Positions 35,699 to 43,916 of a DNA stretch of 64,000 nt are shown here, one piece after another. The translations under genes were made by a program, and so were the position numbers. The DNA comes from Thalassotalea psychrophila (GTDB lineage Bacteria > Pseudomonadota > Gammaproteobacteria > Enterobacterales > Alteromonadaceae): assembly GCF_031583595.1 (NCBI RefSeq), contig NZ_CP134145.1, positions 3,224,001 to 3,288,000 on the forward strand, given 5' to 3'. Below the pieces are notes generated by a model. The model saw only the letters and a list, made by a program, of their open reading frames with translations, ran no database searches and was not told where the DNA came from. Each line of letters opens with the position of its first letter. Position 1 is the stretch's first letter.

Positions 35699-36310
35699 AT
35701 GAATAACACCATCGTTAAAATGTTAATACCCAGCGCACTATTGTTGTTATTAATCAGCTGTTCAGAAGCTAAATTATCTAGACTCTCCTATGATGCTAAA
35801 ATATTGGCGTTTGGCGACAGCCTTACTGCAGGTAAAGGTGTACAACAGCAATTTAGTTACCCTAACATTTTGTCTAACCTCTCTAATTTAGACGTTATTA
35901 ATGCCGGTGTATCTGGTGAATTAACCAGTGCTGGATTACAACGTTTACCAAAAATATTAGCCGAAAACTCTGTTGATATAATGATCTTATTAGAAGGAGG
36001 TAATGACATCATCCAAAACAAAAACTTGGCAACAACTAAAGCAAATTTAGCCCAAATGATCGAGTTAGCCCAAAAAGATGAAATAGAGGTTGTACTAATA
36101 GGCGTTCCCAAAAAATCATTATTTTCTTCTAGTGCTGATATTTATCATGAACTTGCTGAGCAATATAATTTAGTATTGGAAGATGAAATTATCGCGGACT
36201 TACTGAGAAGCCCGTCATTAAAGTCCGACTCTGTACACTTTAATAAGCAAGGATATACAGAATTAGCGATTAGAATACATGAACTTTTGCAAGATACGGG
36301 TGCTTTATAG
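35699..36310 (+). CDS. SGNH-family esterase lipoprotein
   Basis: 203 residues. The lipobox LLISC puts the acylated Cys at about residue 21, so the mature protein is a membrane-anchored lipoprotein. SGNH blocks are all present: GDSLTAG (about 39-45, Ser), the Gly block [12 protein letters not shown] (about 99-102) and the late DSVHFN (Asp/His). The sequence resembles TesA-type lysophospholipase/arylesterases, which act on short acyl esters. It follows the MITE-like element and has no operon partner. Confidence 0.9.
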   Translation: MNNTIVKMLIPSALLLLLISCSEAKLSRLSYDAKILAFGDSLTAGKGVQQQFSYPNILSNLSNLDVINAGVSGELTSAGLQRLPKILAENSVDIMILLEGGNDIIQNKNLATTKANLAQMIELAQKDEIEVVLIGVPKKSLFSSSADIYHELAEQYNLVLEDEIIADLLRSPSLKSDSVHFNKQGYTELAIRIHELLQDTGAL

Positions 36311-36525
36311 GCTTAAAGGTCCATTTGTACAAATTTAAACAATTTAATTTGAGCGTTTCTATCCAATAAAATTTCTTTTAGCGATAACCACTTAGCTATA
36401 TTGTTGGTCTACAGAGTAGTACTGTTCAAAAATCATACTATTGTAATCTTTATAACAAACTATTAACCTATCGCCATATTTTGTAAACCATGTAATTTAT
36501 TACCATAATTCATCTGAGAGGTCGT

Positions 36526-37089
36526 ATGGGCTTAGTTTGTCGTAATCGTAGGCAGTTTTTTCGTAAAGTAACTGGCGTTGTTGCCATTGGCGCAACTGCA
36601 CCTATGTTTAGTAAAACAGCTCATGCATCATTAAATAATGATCAATCAATAAGACGATTAGCATTATACAATCGTCATACTGGTGAACGTACTCAAGGTG
36701 TATTTTACGCCAACGGTGTATTTCAAAATGATGTTCTAAAAGCGTTTGATCAAAACTTACGCGATCACCGCCAAAATGAGGCGGCTCCTATGGACAGAAG
36801 GTTATTTAACTTTCTTCACCAAATTCAGCAGCGCCTTGGTACAGATAACGAAATTCATATTATTTCTGGTTACCGTTCACCAAAAACCAACGCTATGTTA
36901 GCTGGACAAAGTACTAAAGTAGCGAAGAAAAGTTTCCACATGAAAGGCATGGCGATAGATTTCGCTATTCCAGGTATTGACTTAAAACTAGTCCGTGACA
37001 CGGCAAAATCTTTAAAGCTTGGCGGTGTTGGTTATTATCCAAACTCTGGTTTTGTTCATATTGATACAGCTTGGGTTCGAAGCTGGTAG
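36526..37089 (+). CDS. mepK: MepK/YcbK-type murein endopeptidase (M15, DUF882)
   Basis: 187 residues. An N-terminal twin-arginine signal (RNRRQFFRKV) means export by Tat, as for E. coli YcbK (MepK). The M15 domain has ISGYRSPKTNAML (about 115), the zinc-ligand region SFHMKGMAIDFA (His and Asp, about 144-155) and GFVHIDT (final His). MepK cleaves D-Ala-mDAP and mDAP-mDAP crosslinks in peptidoglycan to allow wall growth. A good GAGAGG ribosome site is 5 nt from the ATG. The usual neighbour ldtD is not present. Confidence 0.9.
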   Translation: MGLVCRNRRQFFRKVTGVVAIGATAPMFSKTAHASLNNDQSIRRLALYNRHTGERTQGVFYANGVFQNDVLKAFDQNLRDHRQNEAAPMDRRLFNFLHQIQQRLGTDNEIHIISGYRSPKTNAMLAGQSTKVAKKSFHMKGMAIDFAIPGIDLKLVRDTAKSLKLGGVGYYPNSGFVHIDTAWVRSW

Positions 37090-37199
37090 TTCAGAATTAC
37101 TAACAACTAAACTATTTTCTATAATAATGTCGGATTTTCGCGAGAAGGTTCGACATTTTTGTTTTATCATAACTCTAATATTAATTATCTGGCTCAATA

Positions 37200-38681
37200 A
37201 TGAAATTAGATCCCCAAGTTTGCATGCAAGCAAGACTGTCTCGTGATTCTCGCTTTGATGGCAAATTTTATACGGCTGTTATCACCACAGGCATTTATTG
37301 CCGTCCTACTTGCCCAGCAGGCCCTGCCCATGAAAAAAATGTCAGCTATTACCAAAGTGCGGCCCAAGCTGAATTTAACGGCTACCAGCCTTGTAAACGT
37401 TGTAAGCCAGAGCTGTCTCCAAACCAGCCATTACCGAAAACGATAGACCAAGCATTAACATTAATAACTATAGAACCACAAATTCATGTAGCCGATTTAG
37501 CCATAAGAATAGGCTTAAGTGAACGCCAGTTGCAACGCCTATTTAACGATAATTTAGGCGTATCACCAAATACGTTTATAAACCAAAAGCGTCAAATTAA
37601 TGCTCGTAATTTATTAATTAGCTCAACAATACCGTTTGCTGATGTTGCGTTAATCAGTGGGTTTGGCAGTGTGCGCAGTTTTAATGATCATATCAAACAG
37701 CAATATAAATTAACGCCAAGTGAGCTTAGGGAAAGTAGCAAACAAGAAAAGGTAAATCATTTAAAACTACAGTTAGCATATAGTGGCGATTTAAATTGGC
37801 CATTAATGCTGAGTTTTTTCAAAGCTCGACAAATACCAGGCGTAGAAGCGGTAACTGATAAATATCGTCGTACCATAAACATCGATAACTGTACCGGCTG
37901 GATTGCAGTCAGTAAACCCGATAATGGCAATTATTTATCAGTCGACATTTGGGTTAATGATTTTTCTAAATTAGCTGAAATCATTAGCCGAGTAAGAAAA
38001 ATGTTTGATCTAGATTGCAATCTAAACTTGATTAGAACAAACCTTGCGAAACACCAAATTTTAAAACCTATTATTGATGACTACCCAGGATTACGACTTC
38101 CTGGGTGTTGGGATATTTTTGAATTTTCAATTAGAGCTATTTTAGGGCAACAAATATCGGTCAAAGCTGCGACGACCTTGGCTGGACGTATTGCCGAGAA
38201 ATTCTCAACACCAATAACAAATTTGAATACTGAGTCACATTATCCACAAGGCTTGTCGATATTATTTCCAAGTGCAGAAACACTTGCTACGGTTAGTTTC
38301 GATGACATTGGCATAACCAACACTAGGCAACAAACATTACATACCTGGATAGAGTTCTTTATTGCTAATAAGTCATTATTTAATAATCCCAAAGATACTG
38401 AAAGTTTTGAAAAAACGCTATGCGAACTTAAAGGTATTGGTCCTTGGACAGCGAACTACATGGCGATGCGTGGTCTAAGTTTACCTGATGCATTTCCAGC
38501 AGCAGACCTTGGTTTGATCAAGGCACTCTCAAATAAGCCCCAATTGAGACATGAATTAAAACTTGCCGATGACAAACAACTAACCGGTAAACAAATATTA
38601 ACGATTGCTGAATCATGGCGACCTTGGCGTGCCTATGCAGCCATTTATTTATGGCAGTCATTATCGACCAACCAAGAATAA
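37200..38681 (+). CDS. Ada N-domain/AraC/AlkA fusion: alkylation sensor-regulator and 3-methyladenine glycosylase
   Basis: 493 residues in three parts. Residues 1-80 form the Ada metal-binding domain with four zinc cysteines (IYCRPTCPAG; QPCKRCKPE), one of which accepts methyl from phosphotriesters. Residues 85-180 are an AraC-type helix-turn-helix (LAIRIGLSERQLQRLF). Residues 190-490 are an AlkA glycosylase with its helix-hairpin-helix LKGIGPWTANYMAMRG and catalytic Asp in FPAADLG. One protein could thus sense methylation, activate genes and excise alkylated bases. The ogt gene follows by 14 nt. Such fusions occur in several bacterial groups. Confidence 0.93.
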   Translation: MKLDPQVCMQARLSRDSRFDGKFYTAVITTGIYCRPTCPAGPAHEKNVSYYQSAAQAEFNGYQPCKRCKPELSPNQPLPKTIDQALTLITIEPQIHVADLAIRIGLSERQLQRLFNDNLGVSPNTFINQKRQINARNLLISSTIPFADVALISGFGSVRSFNDHIKQQYKLTPSELRESSKQEKVNHLKLQLAYSGDLNWPLMLSFFKARQIPGVEAVTDKYRRTINIDNCTGWIAVSKPDNGNYLSVDIWVNDFSKLAEIISRVRKMFDLDCNLNLIRTNLAKHQILKPIIDDYPGLRLPGCWDIFEFSIRAILGQQISVKAATTLAGRIAEKFSTPITNLNTESHYPQGLSILFPSAETLATVSFDDIGITNTRQQTLHTWIEFFIANKSLFNNPKDTESFEKTLCELKGIGPWTANYMAMRGLSLPDAFPAADLGLIKALSNKPQLRHELKLADDKQLTGKQILTIAESWRPWRAYAAIYLWQSLSTNQE

Positions 38682-38695
38682 AAGAAGATAAATAT

Positions 38696-39193
38696 ATGAA
38701 AAATTACTACGATATTCTCTCTACTAATTGCGGCGATGTAGCCATAGTGGCTAACGAAGTTGGTATTGTTGAGGTTGCATTTCAACAAGGTAAGGTAGCA
38801 GTAGGTATTAATAACGAATACCAATTATTTGATGAAAATGCCCCACTACATTTAGCTCAAGCGAAACAGCAATTAGCTGAATATTTTGCAGGTTCTAGAA
38901 AATATTTTGATGTACCTTTAGCTCAAAATGGCACTGTATTTCAAAGTAAAGTATGGCAAGAGTTAACCAACATTCCTTTTGGCAAAACCATCAATTATGG
39001 TCAACTAGCCAAGAACATAAATAACCCAAAAGCGGTTCGTGCCGTAGGCACAGCTAATGGTGCGAATAAAATCGCCATTATTGTGCCCTGCCATCGAGTT
39101 ATTGGCAGTGACAAAAAACTAACGGGATATGCCGGTGGCATGGGAATTAAAGCCAAATTATTGATGCTTGAAGGTGCGCACTTTAAAGTGTAA
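38696..39193 (+). CDS. ogt: Methylated-DNA--protein-cysteine methyltransferase
   Basis: 165 residues from the ATG at 38696 with AGAAG upstream; the longer frame from 38615 runs inside the previous gene and is rejected. The active-site motif is PCHRVIGSDKKLTGYAGG, with the acceptor Cys intact, and the DNA-binding helix is IPFGKTINYGQLAKN. It repairs O6-methylguanine by irreversible transfer to its own cysteine. It is in an operon with the Ada/AlkA fusion, which lacks this domain, so together the two rebuild the activities of Ada plus AlkA. Confidence 0.95.
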   Translation: MKNYYDILSTNCGDVAIVANEVGIVEVAFQQGKVAVGINNEYQLFDENAPLHLAQAKQQLAEYFAGSRKYFDVPLAQNGTVFQSKVWQELTNIPFGKTINYGQLAKNINNPKAVRAVGTANGANKIAIIVPCHRVIGSDKKLTGYAGGMGIKAKLLMLEGAHFKV

Positions 39194-39240
39194 TCTGCTT
39201 CTTCTTTTATATTTAAGTTTAGTAATTAATAAAGTATTTT

Positions 39241-39591
39241 ATGACCGACGTTATCGTAGTTTTGGCCTTTGCACTATTAATTTGGATGATGTGGCGCTTA
39301 TACCAAGCAAAACAATACAACAAATTTATTGACTGGCTTAATGTTGAAGTTAAGCCACAGCTGTTAGTAAAAATTGCCGAAGAACTAGAAGAAAACCGTA
39401 GTGCTGATTTACCTAATAATGAATGCCATCAACAGGCGGCAATATATTTTTATCAGCAATACCCTGTGAGAATTTTTGAAGCTGCAGTTGCGCGAGAAAT
39501 TATTGATAAGAGTTGGTTTTCAAATAAGAAAAACAAACGGCACGCTTCACATTTACTTTTTATTCAAAGCCCATATAGAATAAAAGCTTAA
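39241..39591 (+). CDS. Small membrane-anchored protein of unknown function
   Basis: 116 residues. One N-terminal membrane helix (about 3-20, VIVVLAFALLIWMMWRLY) is followed by a basic, soluble tail of about 95 residues with no motif I recognise. It lies 47 nt after ogt on the same strand and may be cotranscribed, but nothing links it to DNA repair. The stop codon lies inside the hairpin that follows. Confidence 0.6.
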   Translation: MTDVIVVLAFALLIWMMWRLYQAKQYNKFIDWLNVEVKPQLLVKIAEELEENRSADLPNNECHQQAAIYFYQQYPVRIFEAAVAREIIDKSWFSNKKNKRHASHLLFIQSPYRIKA

Positions 39592-39615
39592 AAATAAGAG
39601 TTATTTTTAAGCTTT
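39583..39615. terminator. 15-bp perfect hairpin after the small membrane protein
   Basis: AAAGCTTAAAAATAA-GAG-TTATTTTTAAGCTTT. It overlaps the stop codon at 39589-39591. The stem ends in TTT but lacks a long T run. It may serve both this gene and the convergent rluB operon. Confidence 0.55.
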
Positions 39616-39667
39616 AAATTTATGCCACGAAGTGGTTTTATAGAAATGCCCAGCAGATCTATTTATA

Positions 39668-40540
39668 TTAGCGTTTCTTACGACGTGTCTGCTGTGCACC
39701 TTGAGTAATTCGTTGTTGATGTTTTTTCACATTTTTACGAATTTTACGACTCTTGTTATTATCGATTTTCTTCTCATCTACTTTTACTTTCGATTGAGTT
39801 TCTACCTCTAAGCCTACTAATTTACGATAATAGTTTACGTCTTTTAAACCGAGTTCAACCCAGCCACCAAGTGGCAAACGTCGCTCCATAGCAAGATCGC
39901 CATAACGAACTCGAATTAAGCGTGACACTTGCACTTCTTGGCTTTCCCATAAACGACGAACTTCACGATTTCGCCCTTCACTTAACACTACATGAAACCA
40001 ATGATTTCGGCCTTCACCGCCTTTGTAAGTGATTTTATCAAATTTGGCCATGCCATCTTCAAGTTTTACTCCGTGGCGCAAGGTTTGCAGCATAGCTTCA
40101 TTAATTTCACCAAACACCCGCACAGCATATTCGCGTTCAACTTCGTGCGATGGGTGCATTAAGCGGTTAGCTAGCTCACCATCATTAGTAAAAATAAGCA
40201 TACCTGAGGTATTAATATCTAAACGACCAACAGCGACCCAGCGACTACCATCAATACGAGGTAAACGATCAAATACCGTTGGACGACCTTCAGGATCTTT
40301 GCGAGTACACATTTCACCTTCAGGTTTGTTGTATACCAAAACACGGCAAGCTTGCTCTTCAATAGTAGCAATTTTTACTAAATGACCATCCAGGCGAATT
40401 TGTTCATTACCCTCAACGCGATCACCAAGATAGGCAACTGTACCGTTTACACTTACACGACCACTACTGATTACGGTTTCCATTTCACGGCGAGATCCTT
40501 GACCTGCGCGTGCTAGTACTTTCTGTAATTTTTCAGACAT
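39668..40540 (-). CDS. rluB: 23S rRNA pseudouridine(2605) synthase RluB
   Basis: 290 residues. An S4 domain at the N-terminus ([17 protein letters not shown], with [11 protein letters not shown]) is followed by the RsuA-type catalytic domain. Its active-site Asp is in [17 protein letters not shown] (about 103-119), and NREVRRLWE lies at about 185. A basic, low-complexity tail (residues 250-290, KK/RK-rich) is usual for RluB. It modifies U2605 in the peptidyl-transferase region of 23S rRNA. Last gene of the rnm-yciO-scpA-scpB-rluB operon. Confidence 0.93.
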   Translation of the reverse strand: MSEKLQKVLARAGQGSRREMETVISSGRVSVNGTVAYLGDRVEGNEQIRLDGHLVKIATIEEQACRVLVYNKPEGEMCTRKDPEGRPTVFDRLPRIDGSRWVAVGRLDINTSGMLIFTNDGELANRLMHPSHEVEREYAVRVFGEINEAMLQTLRHGVKLEDGMAKFDKITYKGGEGRNHWFHVVLSEGRNREVRRLWESQEVQVSRLIRVRYGDLAMERRLPLGGWVELGLKDVNYYRKLVGLEVETQSKVKVDEKKIDNNKSRKIRKNVKKHQQRITQGAQQTRRKKR

Positions 40541-40556
40541 TAATTAACTCATTATA

Positions 40557-41156
40557 TTAAGTTGCTTGTTCAGCAACGTTTGCTCTTTCGCCATCGGCGG
40601 CGATTTTGAGCTCAGTAACTTCCATCAATTCAGGCAATTCGGCCAATGATTTTAATGAGAAGTAATCGAGAAACTCTTTTGTTGTGCCATACAGTCCCGG
40701 CTTACCCGGTACTTCTTTATGACCAACAACGTGGATCCAATCACGTTCTTGCAATGTTCTAATTATATAACTACTTACCGCTACTCCGCGAATATCTTCT
40801 ATTTCGCCACGGGTTATTGGTTGCCGGTAAGCAATTAATGATAATGTTTCTAGCAACGCGCGAGAATATCGCGGTGCTTTTTCTTTAAATAATAAAGCAA
40901 TATAGTCGCTATATTGATCTTTTGCTTGAAAACGAAAACCAGAAGCCACTTCAATTAAACTTATTCCGCGCGCATCATAATCGTTTTGCAGCTCATGTAA
41001 AATAGCTAATAGACGTTTTTTTGATAACTTTTTCTGATCACTTAATGTTTCTTGAATAGTTTTAACCGATAAAGGCACTTGTGAAACAAATATCATCGCT
41101 TCTATCAGTAACTTGATGTCTTGATCGTTATTGTCTTGCATTGTATTTTTTTGCAT
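40557..41156 (-). CDS. scpB: Segregation and condensation protein ScpB
   Basis: 199 residues. Two winged-helix domains carry the family segments LLIEAMIFVSQVPLS (about 14-28), LLETLSLIAYRQPITRGEIEDIRGV (about 100-124) and GHKEVPGKPGLYGTTKEFLDYF. ScpB dimerises and binds ScpA and SMC for chromosome compaction. The presence of ScpAB together in an organism of this order suggests either an SMC or a MukB-independent system. A second ATG at 41141 is a possible start. It lies 31 nt after scpA. Confidence 0.93.
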   Translation of the reverse strand: MQKNTMQDNNDQDIKLLIEAMIFVSQVPLSVKTIQETLSDQKKLSKKRLLAILHELQNDYDARGISLIEVASGFRFQAKDQYSDYIALLFKEKAPRYSRALLETLSLIAYRQPITRGEIEDIRGVAVSSYIIRTLQERDWIHVVGHKEVPGKPGLYGTTKEFLDYFSLKSLAELPELMEVTELKIAADGERANVAEQAT

Positions 41157-41187
41157 GATGATTTCTTTTTATTATTCTAAAATTAAG

Positions 41188-42003
41188 TCAACACAACTTA
41201 ACCTGAATTTGGCCATAAACCTGTGCTTGTATACATTCAATTAATGACTCTTTTAGCAATTCAAGTATCGCCAAGAACGTAACAACAACACCTTGTTTGC
41301 CTTCACTTACGTCAAATAATTGGCTAAATTCAGTATATTCTGTTGAACTTAACATCGCTAAGATTTGACTCATTCGTTCTCGGGTAGATAAAGTTTCACG
41401 CTCTATATGATGATGTTCAAATGCAGCAACCCGTTTCATCACTCCCTTTAGCGCCATCACCAACTCTTGTAAATCAACATCAGCCTGCACTAAGCGAGGT
41501 TTAAAATTATCAGGCAATTTAGCGGATACTTCAAAGGTGTCGCGTTCCATTCGTGGTAATTGGTCTAATTGCTCGGCGGCCTTTTTAATAACTTCATATT
41601 CTTGCAAGCGTCTGATTAATTCAGCACGAGGATCATGTTCATCATCTTCAACATCTGTTTTAGGTAATAATAACCGTGATTTAATTTCAGCTAGTATGGC
41701 AGCCATGACTAAGTATTCAGCTGCAAGTTCAAGCTTCACATCTTTCATCAACTCAACATACTCCATATACTGTCGGGTGATTTCGGCTATGGGCAAATCA
41801 ACAATATCGAACTTTTGTTTGCGTATTAAATATAAAAGTAAATCTAATGGTCCTTCAAATGCTTCAAGGATAATCTCTAAAGCATCTGGGGGAATGAACA
41901 AGTCTTGCGGTTTTTCGACAACAGCTTCACCATGGACAACTGCAAGCGGCAAGACCTGCTGAACCATTTCACCAATAGTATTTGCTGTTGCTTTATTATT
42001 CAT
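41188..42003 (-). CDS. scpA: Segregation and condensation protein ScpA (kleisin)
   Basis: 271 residues. The N-terminal SMC-binding part FEGPLDLLLYLIRKQKFDIVDLPIAEITRQY (about 49-79) is the family hallmark. A helical linker (about 110-170) and a C-terminal winged helix (FLAILELLKESLIECIQ) follow. ScpA bridges the SMC heads. The protein has a 30-residue N-terminal extension before the conserved core. It lies 14 nt after yciO. Confidence 0.93.
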   Translation of the reverse strand: MNNKATANTIGEMVQQVLPLAVVHGEAVVEKPQDLFIPPDALEIILEAFEGPLDLLLYLIRKQKFDIVDLPIAEITRQYMEYVELMKDVKLELAAEYLVMAAILAEIKSRLLLPKTDVEDDEHDPRAELIRRLQEYEVIKKAAEQLDQLPRMERDTFEVSAKLPDNFKPRLVQADVDLQELVMALKGVMKRVAAFEHHHIERETLSTRERMSQILAMLSSTEYTEFSQLFDVSEGKQGVVVTFLAILELLKESLIECIQAQVYGQIQVKLC

Positions 42004-42017
42004 TTATCAATGTTCTT

Positions 42018-42638
42018 TTAAGTGAATGGCTCAGGATCACCCTCACCAACTCTAGTCACTTGAGGAAAATCTTCAGTAAAATCGACTACAGTGGTTGGTT
42101 TTTCACCTAAATAACCACCATTCATGATTAAATCTACCTGTTTTTCTAAATTATCACGAATAATTTCTGGATCAAATTCTGCGGTGTCATTACCAGGCAA
42201 AATCAACGTGGTAGACATTAATGGCTCGCCAAGTTCAGCGAGTAAGTCCATGATAATTTTATTATCAGGAATACGAATACCAATGGTCTTTTTCTTCGGG
42301 TTTAATAACCGTTTCGGTACTTCTTTGGTACCTTTAAAAATAAAGGTATAAGCACCTGGAGTATTGTTTTTTAGTAGTCGGAAGTTCGAGTTGTCTACTC
42401 TTGAATAGGTGGCAAGTTCAGATAAATCGCGACAAATAAGGGTAAAGTTATGCTCTCGATCAATATCTCGAATTCGACAAATTCTATCTAGTGCTTTTTT
42501 ATCGCCAATATGACAACCAAGCGCATAGCCTGAATCAGTTGGATATACAATGACACCACCTTGTTGAATAATAGCCACGGCCTGTTTTAACAACCTAGGC
42601 TGTGGATTATCTGGATGCATGTAAAAAAACTGACTCAT
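42018..42638 (-). CDS. yciO: YciO, Sua5/TsaC-like family protein
   Basis: 206 residues. The YrdC-fold features are VYPTDSGYALGCHIGDKKALDRI (about 31-53) and PGAYTFIFKGT, with TLILPGND later. TsaC/Sua5 make threonylcarbamoyl-AMP for t6A tRNA modification. YciO is the paralogue lacking full KxR/SxN function and has no agreed role. The position next to rnm and the trp operon matches E. coli yciO. It starts 13 nt after the rnm stop. Confidence 0.9.
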   Translation of the reverse strand: MSQFFYMHPDNPQPRLLKQAVAIIQQGGVIVYPTDSGYALGCHIGDKKALDRICRIRDIDREHNFTLICRDLSELATYSRVDNSNFRLLKNNTPGAYTFIFKGTKEVPKRLLNPKKKTIGIRIPDNKIIMDLLAELGEPLMSTTLILPGNDTAEFDPEIIRDNLEKQVDLIMNGGYLGEKPTTVVDFTEDFPQVTRVGEGDPEPFT

Positions 42639-42651
42639 AATATTTCCCTAT

Positions 42652-43530
42652 TTAATTCCAATGTTGCCAAACAACATCTAGGTCATCTGGCACAGATAAA
42701 TTTCGTCCTAGTTCAGTCCAGCGACTAGGAAAGTGAAAATCAGAGCCAACCGAAGCTTTTAATCCATATTGTTTGCACAGCTCAACCGACAATTGCTTTT
42801 GTTGGCTGTTCATTTGTGGTGATGCAACTTCCATAGCATCTCCCTTTGCTTCAACAAAATCAATGATTAACCGGCGAATCCACTTTGTTGATAAATCATA
42901 TTTCATCGGGTGAGCTATTACGCTTTGTCCGCCTGCTTGTTTGATAACATCTATCGCCTGTTCAATACTGCACCATAATGGCTTTACATAAGCACGATTG
43001 CCTTTACCAATATATTTATCAAACGCTTTTTGCATGGTACTGACAATGCCGCGGTTATATAATACCCGAGCAAAATGCGCGCGAGTAATGGTACCGCCTT
43101 GTGCTAATTCTTTTGCATCAGCGTAGCAATTTTCGACACCAGCTTTAGCAAGCTTTTCAGCCATTAATAATGCTCTGGTTTCTCGTGCTTGCTGCTGCTC
43201 GTCAATGAGCTTAAGTAATGCGGGGTTATTTTCATCAACATTTAAACCAACCACATGAATCTCATGATTTTGCCACATGGTTGAAATTTCAATACCGCAA
43301 ATCAACCGAATGTTAAGATTTTTATCTGCAATATGTTGTTTAGCAATATCGAAAGCTGCAATGGTATCGTGATCGGTTATGGCAAATTGGTCAATTTGAT
43401 GGTTGCTCGCACGATCTAATAATTCGGCAGGTGTAAGGCGACCGTCGGAGCAATTAGTGTGACTATGAAAGTCTACTCGTATTGATTTGTAACTATTGTC
43501 GGTTATTTCACCGCTAACTATTGACTTCAT
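42652..43530 (-). CDS. rnm: RNase AM (Rnm/YciV), PHP-domain 5'-3' exoribonuclease
   Basis: 292 residues from the ATG at 43530; a longer frame from a TTG at 43587 adds nonconserved residues and would cross the trp promoter region. The PHP metal motifs are FHSHTNCSDG (about 20-29), DHDT, GIEIS and late SDFHFP. Rnm removes 5' nucleotides from 3'-phosphorylated mono/oligonucleotides and trims rRNA 5' ends. It is divergent from the trp leader, as yciV is in E. coli (hence the old name trpH). Confidence 0.9.
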   Translation of the reverse strand: MKSIVSGEITDNSYKSIRVDFHSHTNCSDGRLTPAELLDRASNHQIDQFAITDHDTIAAFDIAKQHIADKNLNIRLICGIEISTMWQNHEIHVVGLNVDENNPALLKLIDEQQQARETRALLMAEKLAKAGVENCYADAKELAQGGTITRAHFARVLYNRGIVSTMQKAFDKYIGKGNRAYVKPLWCSIEQAIDVIKQAGGQSVIAHPMKYDLSTKWIRRLIIDFVEAKGDAMEVASPQMNSQQKQLSVELCKQYGLKASVGSDFHFPSRWTELGRNLSVPDDLDVVWQHWN

Positions 43531-43560
43531 TGACGTTTTGGGTTCTTCTAGGCATATACG
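43530..43560 (+). promoter_or_regulatory. Possible trp operon promoter
   Basis: TTGACG (43530-43535), a 19-bp spacer and TATACG (43555-43560) would start transcription near 43567, about 45 nt before the trpL start. An inverted repeat ACCAA-CTAAA-TTGGT (43588-43602) lies in the leader. No good TrpR operator consensus is visible. Confidence 0.4.
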
Positions 43561-43611
43561 TGCTCGTAATGATGATTTTACGTGCAAACCAACTAAATTG
43601 GTACTTATAAA

Positions 43612-43677
43612 ATGATATTACAACAAGCAGAGCAATTAACCGGTTTAAATATTTGGTGGTGGCATAACCTTACATAG
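43612..43677 (+). CDS. trpL: trp leader peptide (first leader)
   Basis: 21 codons with three consecutive Trp codons at positions 15-17 (43654-43662), followed by four codons and TAG. The peptide reads MILQQAEQLTGLNIWWWHNLT. The Shine-Dalgarno is poor. The Trp triplet sits directly before the 1:2 hairpin of the attenuator, so ribosome stalling here would favour the antiterminator. Confidence 0.9.
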   Translation: MILQQAEQLTGLNIWWWHNLT

Positions 43678-43739
43678 TGGGTTGTGAGCTTTGCTGTAGG
43701 CAAAATTTTAAAAACCCGCTTTCAAAGGCGGGTTTTTTC
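43663..43739 (+). promoter_or_regulatory. trp transcription attenuator
   Basis: The pause hairpin 1:2 is CATAACC (43663-43669) with GGTTGTG (43680-43686). The antiterminator 2:3 is GTGGGTT (43677-43683) with AACCCGC (43713-43719). The terminator 3:4 is AACCCGC with GCGGGTT (43728-43734), followed by six T. The three are mutually exclusive in the classical way. Confidence 0.9.
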
Positions 43740-43806
43740 GTTTTATTCGTTTAGAATATTTCATATTACTAAGAATCACTTAAACTAAAGAGAGAATAGG
43801 CATAAA

Positions 43807-43869
43807 ATGTTAATTAATAACGTTAAAACATGGTTTATCTGGTGGCTTCAGCCCCTTTACGCCGGATGA
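43807..43869 (+). CDS. Second Trp-rich leader ORF between attenuator and trpE
   Basis: 20 codons: MLINNVKTWFIWWLQPLYAG, then TGA. Trp codons are at positions 9, 12 and 13. An AGAGAGAATAGG purine-rich stretch lies before the ATG, a better ribosome site than that of trpL. It is 68 nt after the attenuator T run and 45 nt before trpE. Trp is 15% of its codons. No intrinsic terminator follows, so it is not a duplicated transcription attenuator. Confidence 0.7.
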   Translation: MLINNVKTWFIWWLQPLYAG

Positions 43870-43916
43870 CAAAAATAATCCCATTGGGAAAACAAATTAC
43901 ACAAAGGTAAACCATG
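43829..43916 (+). promoter_or_regulatory. Predicted mRNA hairpin sequestering the trpE ribosome site
   Basis: CATGGTTTATCT (43829-43840, within the second leader ORF and covering its first Trp codon) pairs with AGGTAAACCATG (43905-43916) over 12 positions, one of them G-U. The 3' arm contains the trpE Shine-Dalgarno AAAGG (43903-43907) and the ATG at 43914. A competing small stem is TCTGG (43838-43842) with CCGGA (43862-43866). Confidence 0.6.

Noticed and set aside
43606-43611. TATAAA just before the trpL start as the trp -10 box
   Set aside because: Transcription would begin after the trpL ATG at 43612, leaving the leader untranslated. The weaker pair at 43530/43555 fits better.
43829-43900. 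Second leader as a duplicated transcription attenuator
   Set aside because: No hairpin followed by a T run exists between 43840 and trpE; TCCC-ATT-GGGA (43879-43889) is followed by AAAAC.
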